From NCBI GenBank assembly GCA_009845505.1, contig VXZL01000384.1:2761-8795 (forward strand): a stretch of DNA of 6,035 nt, given 5' to 3'. This document shows, piece by piece, positions 1-6,035 of the stretch (its first letter is position 1; every line of letters begins with the position of its first letter). A program made the translations under genes and the position numbers. This stretch comes from Candidatus Poribacteria bacterium (GTDB lineage Bacteria; Poribacteria; WGA-4E; WGA-3G). The notes beneath the pieces are model-generated. The model made no database searches, was not told the DNA's origin, and saw only the letters and a program-made list of their open reading frames with translations.

Positions 1-3000
1 TTCACATTAATTCGCGGGTTCTGCTCATCAAAGGTGACCTTTACCTGTTCCTTTCCAGCAACAATAGCACTAATGCCGAGTTGGTTGCTCTGTTGCTTAA
101 GGTTCGCAATTTCGAGTAACATCTCGACCGGCTCAGGAATAGGTCCGTACCTATCCTGCAGTTCCTCGCGAAGTTCTTTGAGAGCCGTATCGTCTTTCAA
201 TCCAGCAATTTTTTTGTAGACAGAGACCTTTTGCCGACTGTCAGGGACATAATCATCGGGTAAATAGGCTTCAACTGGCAAACTAATACGTGTATCAAGT
301 GCTTCTTCGACCTTTTCTCCTTTTAGTGCCATTACCGCCTCTTCAAGGAGTTTACAGTAGAGTTCATAACCAATGGTAACAATATGTCCGTGTTGTTCGG
401 CACCGAGGATGTTCCCTGTACCGCGAATTTCAAGATCTCGGAGTGCTATTTTAAAGCCCGAACCGAGGTCAGTGAATTCCTCAATGACCCGAAGTCGTTT
501 CTGCGCGCCTTCGGTAATTGCGTGGTGTTGTGGATAGAATAGATACCCGTAAGCCTGTGTGGTAGCCCTACCCACCCGTCCGCGTAACTGATAGAGTTGC
601 GCCAAACCCAGGGCGTCCGCTCGATTAATCAAGATCGTATTCACATTCGGTATATCGAGTCCAGACTCAATAATCATTGTACAGACGAGGATATCGTGCT
701 TATGGCGGACAAACTCAAGCATCACGCTTTCCAATTCACGCTCAGGCATCTGCCCATGTGCGACAGCGACCCGTGCCTCAGGAACCAGCTGTTGGACAGT
801 TAAGGCGATACTCTGAATATCTTGAACGCGATTGTGGACAAAGAACACCTGACCGCTGCGACTCAATTCTGCAGTGATTGCTTCACGAATGACTTCGGAG
901 TCGTAAGGCATAACATGCGTCTGAATCGGCAATCGATCTGCGGGAGGTGTATTAATAACACTGAAATCTCGGATACCGACGAGCGACATGTGGAGTGTCC
1001 GTGGGATTGGGGTTGCAGTCAACGTAAGCACATCAATCGTCTCTTTAAACTGTTTGATTTTTTCCTTGTGCTTAACACCGAATCGGTGCTCCTCATCAAC
1101 GATGAGGAGTCCAAGATTGTTAAATGTCACCGTTTTAGAAAGCAAACTATGCGTCCCAATAACAACATCAATAGTGCCTTTCGCCAATCCTTCCTTAATC
1201 TGCTTTATCTCTTTTGGTGTCCGAAAACGGTTTAGCATCTCGACATGGACTTCAAAATCCTGAACACGTTTTTCAAAAGTGTCGTAATGCTGGAGGGCGA
1301 GGATCGTTGTTGGCACGAGAATTGCGACCTGCTTTTCTGACATGACGGCTTTGAAGGCGGCACGGAGGGCGACCTCTGTTTTGCCGTATCCGACATCACC
1401 ACAAACGAGTCGATCCATCGGGCGTTCATTTTCCATGTCGACTTTAACGTCCTCAATGGCTTGGAGTTGATCGTTAGTTTCTTGGTACGGGAAAAGGGCT
1501 TCAAACTCGGTTTGCCAAGGGACTTCAGCCGGGAAACTGTACCCCTTTCGGGCTTGTCGGAGCGCGTATAAGTTCAGGAGTTCATCTGCCATCTCCTGTA
1601 TGGCTGCTTTGACACGCGCCTTTCGACGGTGCCACGCAGGACCGCCGAGACGGTCGAGACGCGGTTTATAGGTTTCATCCTTACTACCGATGTATTTTTG
1701 CACGAGATCGACCTGATAAGTAGGCACATAGAGCGTGTTATCGTCACTGTATTTGAGCACCAGAAAATCTTGAGGCTTGCCATCAATATCCAATCGACGT
1801 ATACCATCATAGACGGCAATACCGTGGGAGACGTGAACAACATAGTCCCCAACTTTGAGATCGATAAGGCTGAGAATAGGAGTCCCATCTGTGGGTGGAC
1901 GGCGGCGGATTGGACGATGGTGCCGGTTTCCGAAGAGTTCATCTTCGGAGATAACAACAAGGTTTAGTGATTTGTTGAAGAAACCCTGACTGATTGCACC
2001 AACGCTGATATCTATATCCGGTGGCGACAAGTCGCGTTCGGCTAAGATTTCCGAGACCCGCTTGGACTGCTGTGGGGTTTCGCAGAAGAGATGAACTTGT
2101 TTCCCTTGCTGTGCCCAGGTTTTAATCTGATTGATAACTGTTTGATAGTTCCCTGATGGTAAAGCGAGTGCTTCCATTCCAAAGGGCATCGGTGCCAATT
2201 TGTTATCTGAAATTTCACGTGGCGGTGCTAAAGACGAAGAGACGATGGGATACTGCTCTATCTGTGTGGTAAGGGTTTCAAAGGGAACTAAGAGTTTATC
2301 TGGCGGCACAACAAAATGAGATTCATCGAGCTTTTGTTGATAGATTTCCTGCATCCGTTCGTGTAGGCGCGCTGCTTCTCGTTTCTGCCATTGCGGTTCA
2401 ATCAGACAGACAATCGTATCGTCGGAGAGGTAATCTGTAAGGAGTTCAACTTCAGATGTGAGCATTGGCAAGAATGCGTCAAGTCCATTATTTTCCGTAC
2501 AGGCGGCAAGCCCATGCGGAGATGACTCGCCTTCTGTTAGGTCTCGCGTTATCTCTTGGATAGCATTTATGAGTTGTGGTGTCGCGTGTTCCTGAATGAA
2601 AGCATCCGTTTGTGTTTGCCAGTAATCCATTGACAGATCAGCAGCAAAGATTTCGCGGAGTGGTGTGAGTGTGACAGATTCAAGGGATTCTATGGAACGT
2701 TGCGATATGGGATCGAAAGCGCGGATCGCATCAACTTCATCTCCAAAGAATTCGAGGCGCACAGGCGTATCAGCCGTAAGTGGGAAGACATCCAAAATAT
2801 CGCCTCTACGGGCAAATTCGCCTTTGACTTCTACGAGTTCAACGTTTTGGTAGCCACCGTCCATGAGCATGACGGCGATGTCGTCTGGATCAATTTCATC
2901 GCCGAGATTTACGACGCGACACGCGGCAGCCAAACGTGCTCGCGAAGGGAGTTTGTAAATCAGTGCCTGACTGGTCGTGACAACGACGTTCCGTTCGCCA

Positions 3001-3365
3001 TGTAGCAAGCGATCGAGACATCGCATCCGATCAGCGACGATGTTTTTAGGGGGCGCGATGCCTTCAACGAATTTCCGATGCCAACCGGGGAAGAGATTGA
3101 GTTCAGGATAAGCATCTGGGGTCGGTGAATTTTCTAACGCCGGATAGGCACGATATGTACAGATTTCTTCGAGGATCTGTTCGGCTTCGCGTTGCGAAGG
3201 TAGCACAATCAGGAAGGATCTGTCTGAGAAATCGTCAATCAGTGCTGCTAAAAGATAAGCAGTCGATGCGTTCACTAATCCTCTGAGCCATGGAAGTTTT
3301 TTACCATCTTTGAGGCGTGATACGAGTGTTTGGTAATTTTCTGTTTGACGTAAAAATTCTATCAC
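1..3365 (-). CDS. mfd: Transcription-repair coupling factor Mfd (C-terminus cut by window edge)
   Basis: Mfd is a cytoplasmic ATP-driven DNA translocase. It pushes RNA polymerase stalled at lesions off the template and recruits UvrA for nucleotide excision repair. The frame is open for 1121 codons without a frameshift. The N-terminal UvrB-like module carries RRGDILDVFP at residues 186-195. The RNA-polymerase-interaction domain covers about 500-575 (GDYVVHVSHG near 507). The RecG-type translocase follows: Walker A GDVGYGKT with K662, DEEH at 757-760, TATPIPRTL at 783-791, SGLDIP at 901-906 and QLRGRVGR at 926-933. The TRCF domain begins near 1024 (LPDDYVPD, then YKKIAG). Compared with E. coli Mfd, roughly 60 residues are missing past the edge. 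The start is GTG at 3365: no other in-frame start exists between it and the upstream stop, and its first residues resemble a normal Mfd N-terminus. No Shine-Dalgarno sequence precedes it. GTG at codon 31 is a less likely alternative. Identity is certain; the start is fairly sure. Confidence 0.97.
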   Translation of the reverse strand, partial: MIEFLRQTENYQTLVSRLKDGKKLPWLRGLVNASTAYLLAALIDDFSDRSFLIVLPSQREAEQILEEICTYRAYPALENSPTPDAYPELNLFPGWHRKFVEGIAPPKNIVADRMRCLDRLLHGERNVVVTTSQALIYKLPSRARLAAACRVVNLGDEIDPDDIAVMLMDGGYQNVELVEVKGEFARRGDILDVFPLTADTPVRLEFFGDEVDAIRAFDPISQRSIESLESVTLTPLREIFAADLSMDYWQTQTDAFIQEHATPQLINAIQEITRDLTEGESSPHGLAACTENNGLDAFLPMLTSEVELLTDYLSDDTIVCLIEPQWQKREAARLHERMQEIYQQKLDESHFVVPPDKLLVPFETLTTQIEQYPIVSSSLAPPREISDNKLAPMPFGMEALALPSGNYQTVINQIKTWAQQGKQVHLFCETPQQSKRVSEILAERDLSPPDIDISVGAISQGFFNKSLNLVVISEDELFGNRHHRPIRRRPPTDGTPILSLIDLKVGDYVVHVSHGIAVYDGIRRLDIDGKPQDFLVLKYSDDNTLYVPTYQVDLVQKYIGSKDETYKPRLDRLGGPAWHRRKARVKAAIQEMADELLNLYALRQARKGYSFPAEVPWQTEFEALFPYQETNDQLQAIEDVKVDMENERPMDRLVCGDVGYGKTEVALRAAFKAVMSEKQVAILVPTTILALQHYDTFEKRVQDFEVHVEMLNRFRTPKEIKQIKEGLAKGTIDVVIGTHSLLSKTVTFNNLGLLIVDEEHRFGVKHKEKIKQFKETIDVLTLTATPIPRTLHMSLVGIRDFSVINTPPADRLPIQTHVMPYDSEVIREAITAELSRSGQVFFVHNRVQDIQSIALTVQQLVPEARVAVAHGQMPERELESVMLEFVRHKHDILVCTMIIESGLDIPNVNTILINRADALGLAQLYQLRGRVGRATTQAYGYLFYPQHHAITEGAQKRLRVIEEFTDLGSGFKIALRDLEIRGTGNILGAEQHGHIVTIGYELYCKLLEEAVMALKGEKVEEALDTRISLPVEAYLPDDYVPDSRQKVSVYKKIAGLKDDTALKELREELQDRYGPIPEPVEMLLEIANLKQQSNQLGISAIVAGKEQVKVTFDEQNPRINV

Positions 3366-3371
3366 GGTGTA

Positions 3372-3420
3372 TTGGTTGTTGGTTGATAGTTGATGGTTAA
3401 TGGTTATTTGCCAATTGCCA
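3372..3420. repeat. Seven-unit degenerate heptamer tandem repeat
   Basis: Forty-nine bases divide exactly into seven 7-bp units: TTGGTTG twice, ATAGTTG, ATGGTTA twice, TTTGCCA and ATTGCCA. On the minus strand the units read like CAACCAA and TAACCAT. The tract fills most of the spacer between the DUF3108 stop codon and the mfd start. It leaves no room for a normal ribosome binding site in front of mfd. Short heptamer tandem repeats of this kind are known from filamentous cyanobacteria (STRR elements), and I recall similar ones in Poribacteria genomes. Membership in a genome-wide family cannot be shown from one window. Confidence 0.8.
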
Positions 3421-3424
3421 CGTC

Positions 3425-4192
3425 TTAGTTTAGGAATTCAATACCTGCTAAAGCCGCCTTGAATGCTCCCATTTTACTCTTTGCTTCCATCTTGACGGGT
3501 AGCCGCCGTTCATCATCCGTGAGCCAAAAACGGTCGCCTTTTGAAGTTCCCAACACGAGTGTTTGAACACGTCCTAACGCCTTGTTCTTAATAATTTCTC
3601 TGCGTTCAACAGTGAGTGTAACCTTCTGTACTTCTCCTTTAACGACAACAGGGAAGAAATAGGTTTCACCGAGCGCGAGTTGTTTAGAACGTAGAAAGTA
3701 GAGTGTCGATAGTTCATCCTGTGTACCGACCGGTATCGTTAAGGTTTTTACTTCATGTTTTTGATCTGACTTCCGGTCTCGTTGGGAGATTCTTTTATAT
3801 TCTGCTTCGCCTTCTCGGAAATCGATTGCGACGGTGGCAAGAAATTTCCGATCCTGTACGTGATTCCGAAAACGGACAGGGGCAAGTGTAGACGGATTTA
3901 GAAATGTCTCTTGTTGACTTTGGAAACTATAAAATCTGAAAAGCGCACGGGTTTTCATTTCAGAACGGATGTGATAAACAGGGACGCCGTTCAACGTCTC
4001 TGCTTTAGCGATCCGGTCTATTCTTCTTCCTGCGGGTAATCTTCTCCAACTAATATCGTAGGTTAATTTTTCACCAATCCGTAACGGTTGAGGTGAGATG
4101 TCCGGACTTTCAACAAGAGAGGTAGACATACCGCTTACGGTAACACATCCAAACAGAAGATAGATAAAAATTAGGTGCTTCGCATAATGCAC
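3425..4192 (-). CDS. DUF3108 domain exported protein, possible lipoprotein
   Basis: This 255-residue protein matches the DUF3108 family, whose members are exported envelope proteins of unknown biochemical role. The N-terminus is hydrophobic (residues 7-20) and contains LFGC with Cys16. That is a non-ideal lipobox, so it is either a lipoprotein or a cleaved secreted protein. Family hallmarks appear in order: IGEKLTYDISW at 39-49, VPVYHI near 70, the F-R-F-Y-S-F segment followed by 'TLAPVRF', then 'VGTQDELSTLYFLRS', and near the end WLTDDERRLPVKM (from residue 224). The length is typical and the gene looks intact. It starts at GTG 4192, supported by GAGGA seven bases upstream. The second Met (residue 22) would cut off the signal sequence. 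It lies downstream of the DUF5683 gene and 59 bases before mfd. The domain call is firm and the function unknown. Confidence 0.9.
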   Translation of the reverse strand: MHYAKHLIFIYLLFGCVTVSGMSTSLVESPDISPQPLRIGEKLTYDISWRRLPAGRRIDRIAKAETLNGVPVYHIRSEMKTRALFRFYSFQSQQETFLNPSTLAPVRFRNHVQDRKFLATVAIDFREGEAEYKRISQRDRKSDQKHEVKTLTIPVGTQDELSTLYFLRSKQLALGETYFFPVVVKGEVQKVTLTVERREIIKNKALGRVQTLVLGTSKGDRFWLTDDERRLPVKMEAKSKMGAFKAALAGIEFLN

Positions 4193-4255
4193 ACTATTGT
4201 CCTCGCGATCGGTATTTAATCAAATCCGAAGGTGGATAGGCGAATGGGTCTATAT

Positions 4256-4284
4256 TCTGGTTTGAATGCGGTTTATGAACCAGA
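4256..4284 (-). other. Small intercistronic stem-loop after the DUF5683 stop codon
   Basis: Perfect 7-bp arms TCTGGTT (4256-4262) and AACCAGA (4278-4284) enclose a 15-base loop. The element begins three bases after the DUF5683 stop codon on the minus strand. No U-run follows it in the direction of transcription, so it is not a standard intrinsic terminator. It could be a weak attenuator or a processing site, or it could be chance. Confidence 0.35.
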
Positions 4285-4286
4285 CA

Positions 4287-4952
4287 CTAAAACCTATGTG
4301 TAAACATCAGAGATTGAACGCCGCTATCTGTTTGTTGCATCTCTACAGAAAATCTTCGACTATTATATGCCTCAGCTGTCTTGGGTGCATCGAGGATATT
4401 CCAGATGTGTAGTCCGATACCGGTTGCGAGAAACATGCCACTGAAAAAGGTATGGTTCCACATCCGGGTGCGTCCTTGTTCGTAGGTTAGGAATTCACCC
4501 GTGCGAGCGTCCAAGAATCCTGTCTCAAAAACGTTTTGTTTATTGTAGTGTAAGGCGCGCGCGACGTTGTAGCCAGCGAGTGCGAAAGCACCTAATTCCG
4601 AACTGAGGAAAAGCGTCGCCTTCATGTAATTACCTGCGTAAGCCTGTCCTAAACCGGGCATAAGAGTTGACAGTTGCGTTGCTTTTTTGACATCTAATTC
4701 CGGGTAGTACCGCTCTGCGTGCGAACGGAATAGTGGATAAGTAGATTCCGTTTCGCGCTCCGTTTCCGCCATGTAATTACGGAAAAGAGGTAGGATCTCC
4801 TGAGTTTCGGCATCAGATTCCGCTGCGGAAGCATTTGTGTCTGTCTCTGAAGTTTCGGCGATTGCGGAAATAGAGCCAGTGATAAGAAAAAGCAAAAATG
4901 GAAGGATTATGTATAGAGGCGACATCTGCACCGCCCCCCGACTTTTTTGCAT
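4287..4952 (-). CDS. DUF5683-like membrane/envelope protein
   Basis: A 221-residue protein resembling the DUF5683 family, which is of unknown function. It has a signal peptide: hydrophobic residues 13-32, with likely cleavage after AIA at 30-32. An acidic Ser/Thr/Glu-rich stretch follows (33-70), then the hallmark LSTLMPGLGQAYAGNYMKA (94-112). Two hydrophobic segments lie at about 112-130 and 162-187. The chain ends in Phe with alternating hydrophobic residues (SLMFTHRF), as outer-membrane proteins often do. The motif PLFR occurs twice, at 55-58 and 73-76. I place the start at ATG 4952, which has AAGGAG eight bases upstream. A GTG at 4961 would sit directly against that site. ATG at 4925 is a weaker option that keeps the signal peptide. 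The start is 15 bases after the lipoprotein stop codon, so the two genes are probably co-translated. The family call is moderately sure. Confidence 0.8.
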   Translation of the reverse strand: MQKSRGAVQMSPLYIILPFLLFLITGSISAIAETSETDTNASAAESDAETQEILPLFRNYMAETERETESTYPLFRSHAERYYPELDVKKATQLSTLMPGLGQAYAGNYMKATLFLSSELGAFALAGYNVARALHYNKQNVFETGFLDARTGEFLTYEQGRTRMWNHTFFSGMFLATGIGLHIWNILDAPKTAEAYNSRRFSVEMQQTDSGVQSLMFTHRF

Positions 4953-4960
4953 GCGAGGCA

Positions 4961-4966
4961 CTCCTT
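4961..4966 (-). promoter_or_regulatory. Ribosome binding site deciding the DUF5683 gene start
   Basis: The minus strand reads AAGGAG here, eight bases before ATG at 4952. The in-frame GTG at 4961 overlaps the last base of this site and so is unlikely to be the start. The site lies just after the stop codon of the upstream lipoprotein gene, which favours translational coupling. Confidence 0.75.
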
Positions 4967-4967
4967 G

Positions 4968-5765
4968 TCAAGGTCTATTAAGAGGTGGAGCTAATTGGAT
5001 ATTATCGGGATCGGTTTGGTATGCCCAGTCAAAAATGACGGCATCATCAAAAAGCTCGCGCACCTGAATTTTTGCGAAGTTTCCATCGGGTGTATAGAAG
5101 GCATAGATATGTCCTTCTATGAGTTCGACGAACACCGTTGTATATCCGAACTCTGGAACGAAGTCAACTGACTCGAAGTCCTCGTGATACCCTAAATCTT
5201 GCATAAGGGTTTCATTGTCTGAATAGAGGTAGGTAACGCCAACTTCCGTATCAAGCCCGAAATAGATATCTGTCTCCGCTGTGTCCCAGTGGATACTCCC
5301 TTTGTATGGCTGTGAGAAATCGAACCCGCTCCTTCCCGGAAAAAGGAGATAGTCATCAAGCGTAATATTTCGCCCTTCTGGTCGTGGGGTATCCCAAGCA
5401 TTTTCAGGACTCAGTTCACTCTCATTACCTTCAGTGTCATAGGCGGAGACGGCGTAATAATAAGTTTCCCCGTTTCGTACATCTGTATCTATGTAGTGTG
5501 TCGTATTTTCGGATACGTCTACCAGCAGATCGTTAAAATTGACATCATCTCTGCCACGCCAGACTCTATAGCCTGCCAAGTCGAATTCTCCATTCGGATA
5601 CCATTCAATGACAACCTGCTCGTCGCCAGTGGTAGTGCGGACACCGCGCGGAATCGCTGGCGGTTCACGATCGCTTTCATTGGTATCAATATAACATCCA
5701 CTGATACCTGCAATTAGTGTTGTGAGAAGTAGGGTCGAGAGAATTCTGTTAATTTTGAACAACAT
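4968..5765 (-). CDS. Fibronectin type III lipoprotein with HmuY-like C-terminal region
   Basis: A 265-residue predicted lipoprotein, first gene of the cluster. The N-terminus MLFKINRIL, a hydrophobic core and the lipobox ISGC give a lipidated Cys24, so the protein is likely anchored in an envelope membrane. Residues 36-128 form one fibronectin type III domain: PAIPRGVRTT, then VVIEWYPNGEFDLAGYRVWRG, then YYYAVSAYDTEGNES. The rest (about 130-265) is acidic and aromatic-rich. Near the end come YAFYTPDGNFAKIQV (221-235) and FDWAYQ (245-250), which resemble the C-terminal strands of HmuY-like domains. That second match is from memory and tentative. The start is ATG 5765, with GGAGGA nine bases upstream. 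A longer reading from ATG 5969 would bury the signal peptide and translate repeat DNA. A role in adhesion, ligand binding or protein display is possible but not shown. Confidence 0.85.
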   Translation of the reverse strand: MLFKINRILSTLLLTTLIAGISGCYIDTNESDREPPAIPRGVRTTTGDEQVVIEWYPNGEFDLAGYRVWRGRDDVNFNDLLVDVSENTTHYIDTDVRNGETYYYAVSAYDTEGNESELSPENAWDTPRPEGRNITLDDYLLFPGRSGFDFSQPYKGSIHWDTAETDIYFGLDTEVGVTYLYSDNETLMQDLGYHEDFESVDFVPEFGYTTVFVELIEGHIYAFYTPDGNFAKIQVRELFDDAVIFDWAYQTDPDNIQLAPPLNRP

Positions 5766-5774
5766 GGGTCTATA

Positions 5775-5780
5775 TCCTCC
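5775..5780 (-). promoter_or_regulatory. Ribosome binding site deciding the lipoprotein start
   Basis: The minus strand carries GGAGGA nine bases before ATG 5765, close to an ideal Shine-Dalgarno sequence. It fixes the start at the signal-peptide Met rather than at the far upstream in-frame ATG (5969). Confidence 0.8.
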
Positions 5781-5848
5781 AGAGTTTGTATTACATTTGA
5801 ACTCTGTAACGGATATACCTCTGAAAACGTTGACAGGCTTTTCATTAA

Positions 5849-5877
5849 ATAATATCACAAAAGGGTCGGGAATGCAA
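5849..5877 (-). promoter_or_regulatory. Candidate sigma-70-type promoter for the four-gene cluster
   Basis: On the minus strand TATTAT (5849-5854) matches the -10 consensus at five of six positions. It is preceded by TGA, giving the extended -10 form TGnTATTAT. A weak -35 box TTGCAT (5872-5877) lies 17 bases upstream. Transcription would begin near 5842, leaving a leader of about 75 bases before the lipoprotein start. Such motifs arise easily in AT-rich spacers, so this is a prediction only. Confidence 0.45.
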
Positions 5878-5895
5878 GACAAAATATTTCTGAAG

Positions 5896-5923
5896 ATGGC
5901 TATTAGCAGATGGTGATTGGCAA
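5896..5923. repeat. Second, degenerate heptamer tract (four units)
   Basis: Four consecutive 7-bp units, ATGGCTA, TTAGCAG, ATGGTGA and TTGGCAA, share the pattern of the seven-unit tract in front of mfd (compare ATGGTTA, ATAGTTG and TTGGTTG). The tract ends five bases before the REP-like palindrome. The units are divergent, so membership in the same repeat family is an inference from phase and pattern. Confidence 0.5.
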
Positions 5924-5924
5924 G

Positions 5925-5953
5925 AGTCGCGATCCGGAGGTCGCTCCTACAGA
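5925..5953. repeat. REP-like palindrome
   Basis: An imperfect hairpin with arms GCGA-CC and GG-TCGC: 5929-5935 pairs with 5939-5944, with T5933 bulged and loop GGA. One side is flanked by TCCTACAGA. Read on the minus strand it begins TCTGTAGGAGCGACC, which resembles the GTAGGAGCG head of Pseudomonas REP elements. I recall similar elements as frequent in Poribacteria contigs, but this is unverified. No RAYT transposase (TnpA-REP) gene is present in the window. Confidence 0.6.
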
Positions 5954-5990
5954 GAAAAGGCAGGGCCATTCAGTTTTCCGATAATTTAGG

Positions 5991-6029
5991 TCCGGAAGCC
6001 CGGATTTAGTCTGGGAATAGACTAAATCC
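5991..6029. repeat. Overlapping inverted repeats at the window edge
   Basis: A perfect 11-bp inverted repeat, GGATTTAGTCT (6002-6012) and AGACTAAATCC (6019-6029), encloses the six-base loop GGGAAT. A second hairpin, TCCGG (5991-5995) and CCGGA (6000-6004) with loop AAGC, shares bases 6002-6004 with the first, so the two cannot form together. No U-run follows on the minus strand, and the plus-strand continuation is only six bases. It may be part of a dispersed repeat, a small mobile element end, or a terminator for a gene beyond the edge. Confidence 0.6.
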
Positions 6030-6035
6030 ATTCCT

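Larger units (their letters stand above)
5766..6035. other. Non-coding leader and repeat region upstream of the cluster
   Basis: This 270-base stretch has no reading frame that looks like a gene. It contains, from left to right, the lipoprotein ribosome binding site, the candidate minus-strand promoter, the four-unit heptamer tract, the REP-like palindrome, and the overlapping inverted repeats at the edge. The packing of repeats right of 5895 suggests a dispersed-repeat landing zone between operons. Confidence 0.7.

Noticed and set aside
822..1235. Plus-strand open frame of 137 codons inside mfd.
   Set aside because: It is antisense to conserved Mfd helicase motifs and its translation is Cys/Asn-rich without family resemblance. 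It is a shadow of the real gene.
1574..1967. Overlapping open frames of 112-128 codons on both strands within mfd.
   Set aside because: Both lie over the conserved RNA-polymerase-interaction region of Mfd in other frames, and neither resembles a known protein.
4933..4941. Run of six G on the minus strand just inside the DUF5683 gene, a possible phase-variation tract.
   Set aside because: Six bases is short for slipped-strand switching, and the frame is intact.
4244..5775. Exact 12-base match ATGGGTCTATAT at 4244-4255 and 5764-5775, the second overlapping the lipoprotein start.
   Set aside because: About one such 12-base match is expected by chance in a window of this size, and no further flanking similarity is seen.
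5830..5855. Plus-strand TTGACA followed by TAATAT, looking like a rightward promoter.
   Set aside because: The spacing is only about 14 bases and no plus-strand gene follows in the window.
5766..5969. A 68-residue N-terminal extension of the lipoprotein gene starting at ATG 5969.
   Set aside because: It translates the heptamer tract and the REP-like palindrome, lacks a ribosome binding site and would bury the lipobox near residue 92. ATG 5765 has GGAGGA at proper spacing.

Overview
This window looks like chromosomal DNA from an uncultured diderm (Gram-negative type) bacterium with moderate base composition. Two secreted proteins carry lipobox-like or signal-peptide N-termini. A third has the 'PGLGQ' membrane signature of DUF5683 proteins. 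Degenerate 7-bp tandem repeats and a REP-like palindrome sit between genes. From memory only, this repeat style and gene type fit Candidatus Poribacteria or a similar sponge-associated or environmental lineage. No taxonomic marker in the window proves this.

All supported genes lie on the minus strand and read from right to left. First is a fibronectin-III lipoprotein (5765 to 4968), whose C-terminal part resembles HmuY-like domains. Fifteen bases later comes a DUF5683-type membrane protein (4952 to 4287). A 94-base spacer with a small stem-loop leads to a DUF3108 exported protein (4192 to 3425). A 59-base spacer, mostly seven 7-bp repeat units, leads to mfd, the transcription-repair coupling factor (GTG at 3365). 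Mfd runs off the left edge after 1121 intact codons. Only its extreme C-terminus is missing.

The 270 bases to the right of the first gene (5766-6035) hold no convincing gene. They contain a candidate promoter for the operon, a second degenerate heptamer tract abutting a REP-like palindrome, and at the edge a perfect 11-bp inverted repeat that competes with a smaller hairpin.

The four genes could be one transcript, since they are co-directional with short spacers and no strong terminator between them. Three encode envelope proteins of unknown job and the fourth is a cytoplasmic DNA-repair motor, so the link with mfd may be shared transcription rather than shared function. I found no CRISPR array, transposase, tRNA or rRNA, and no clear previously undescribed system. 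The most noteworthy items are the repeat structures and the FN3/HmuY-like lipoprotein with its neighbours.
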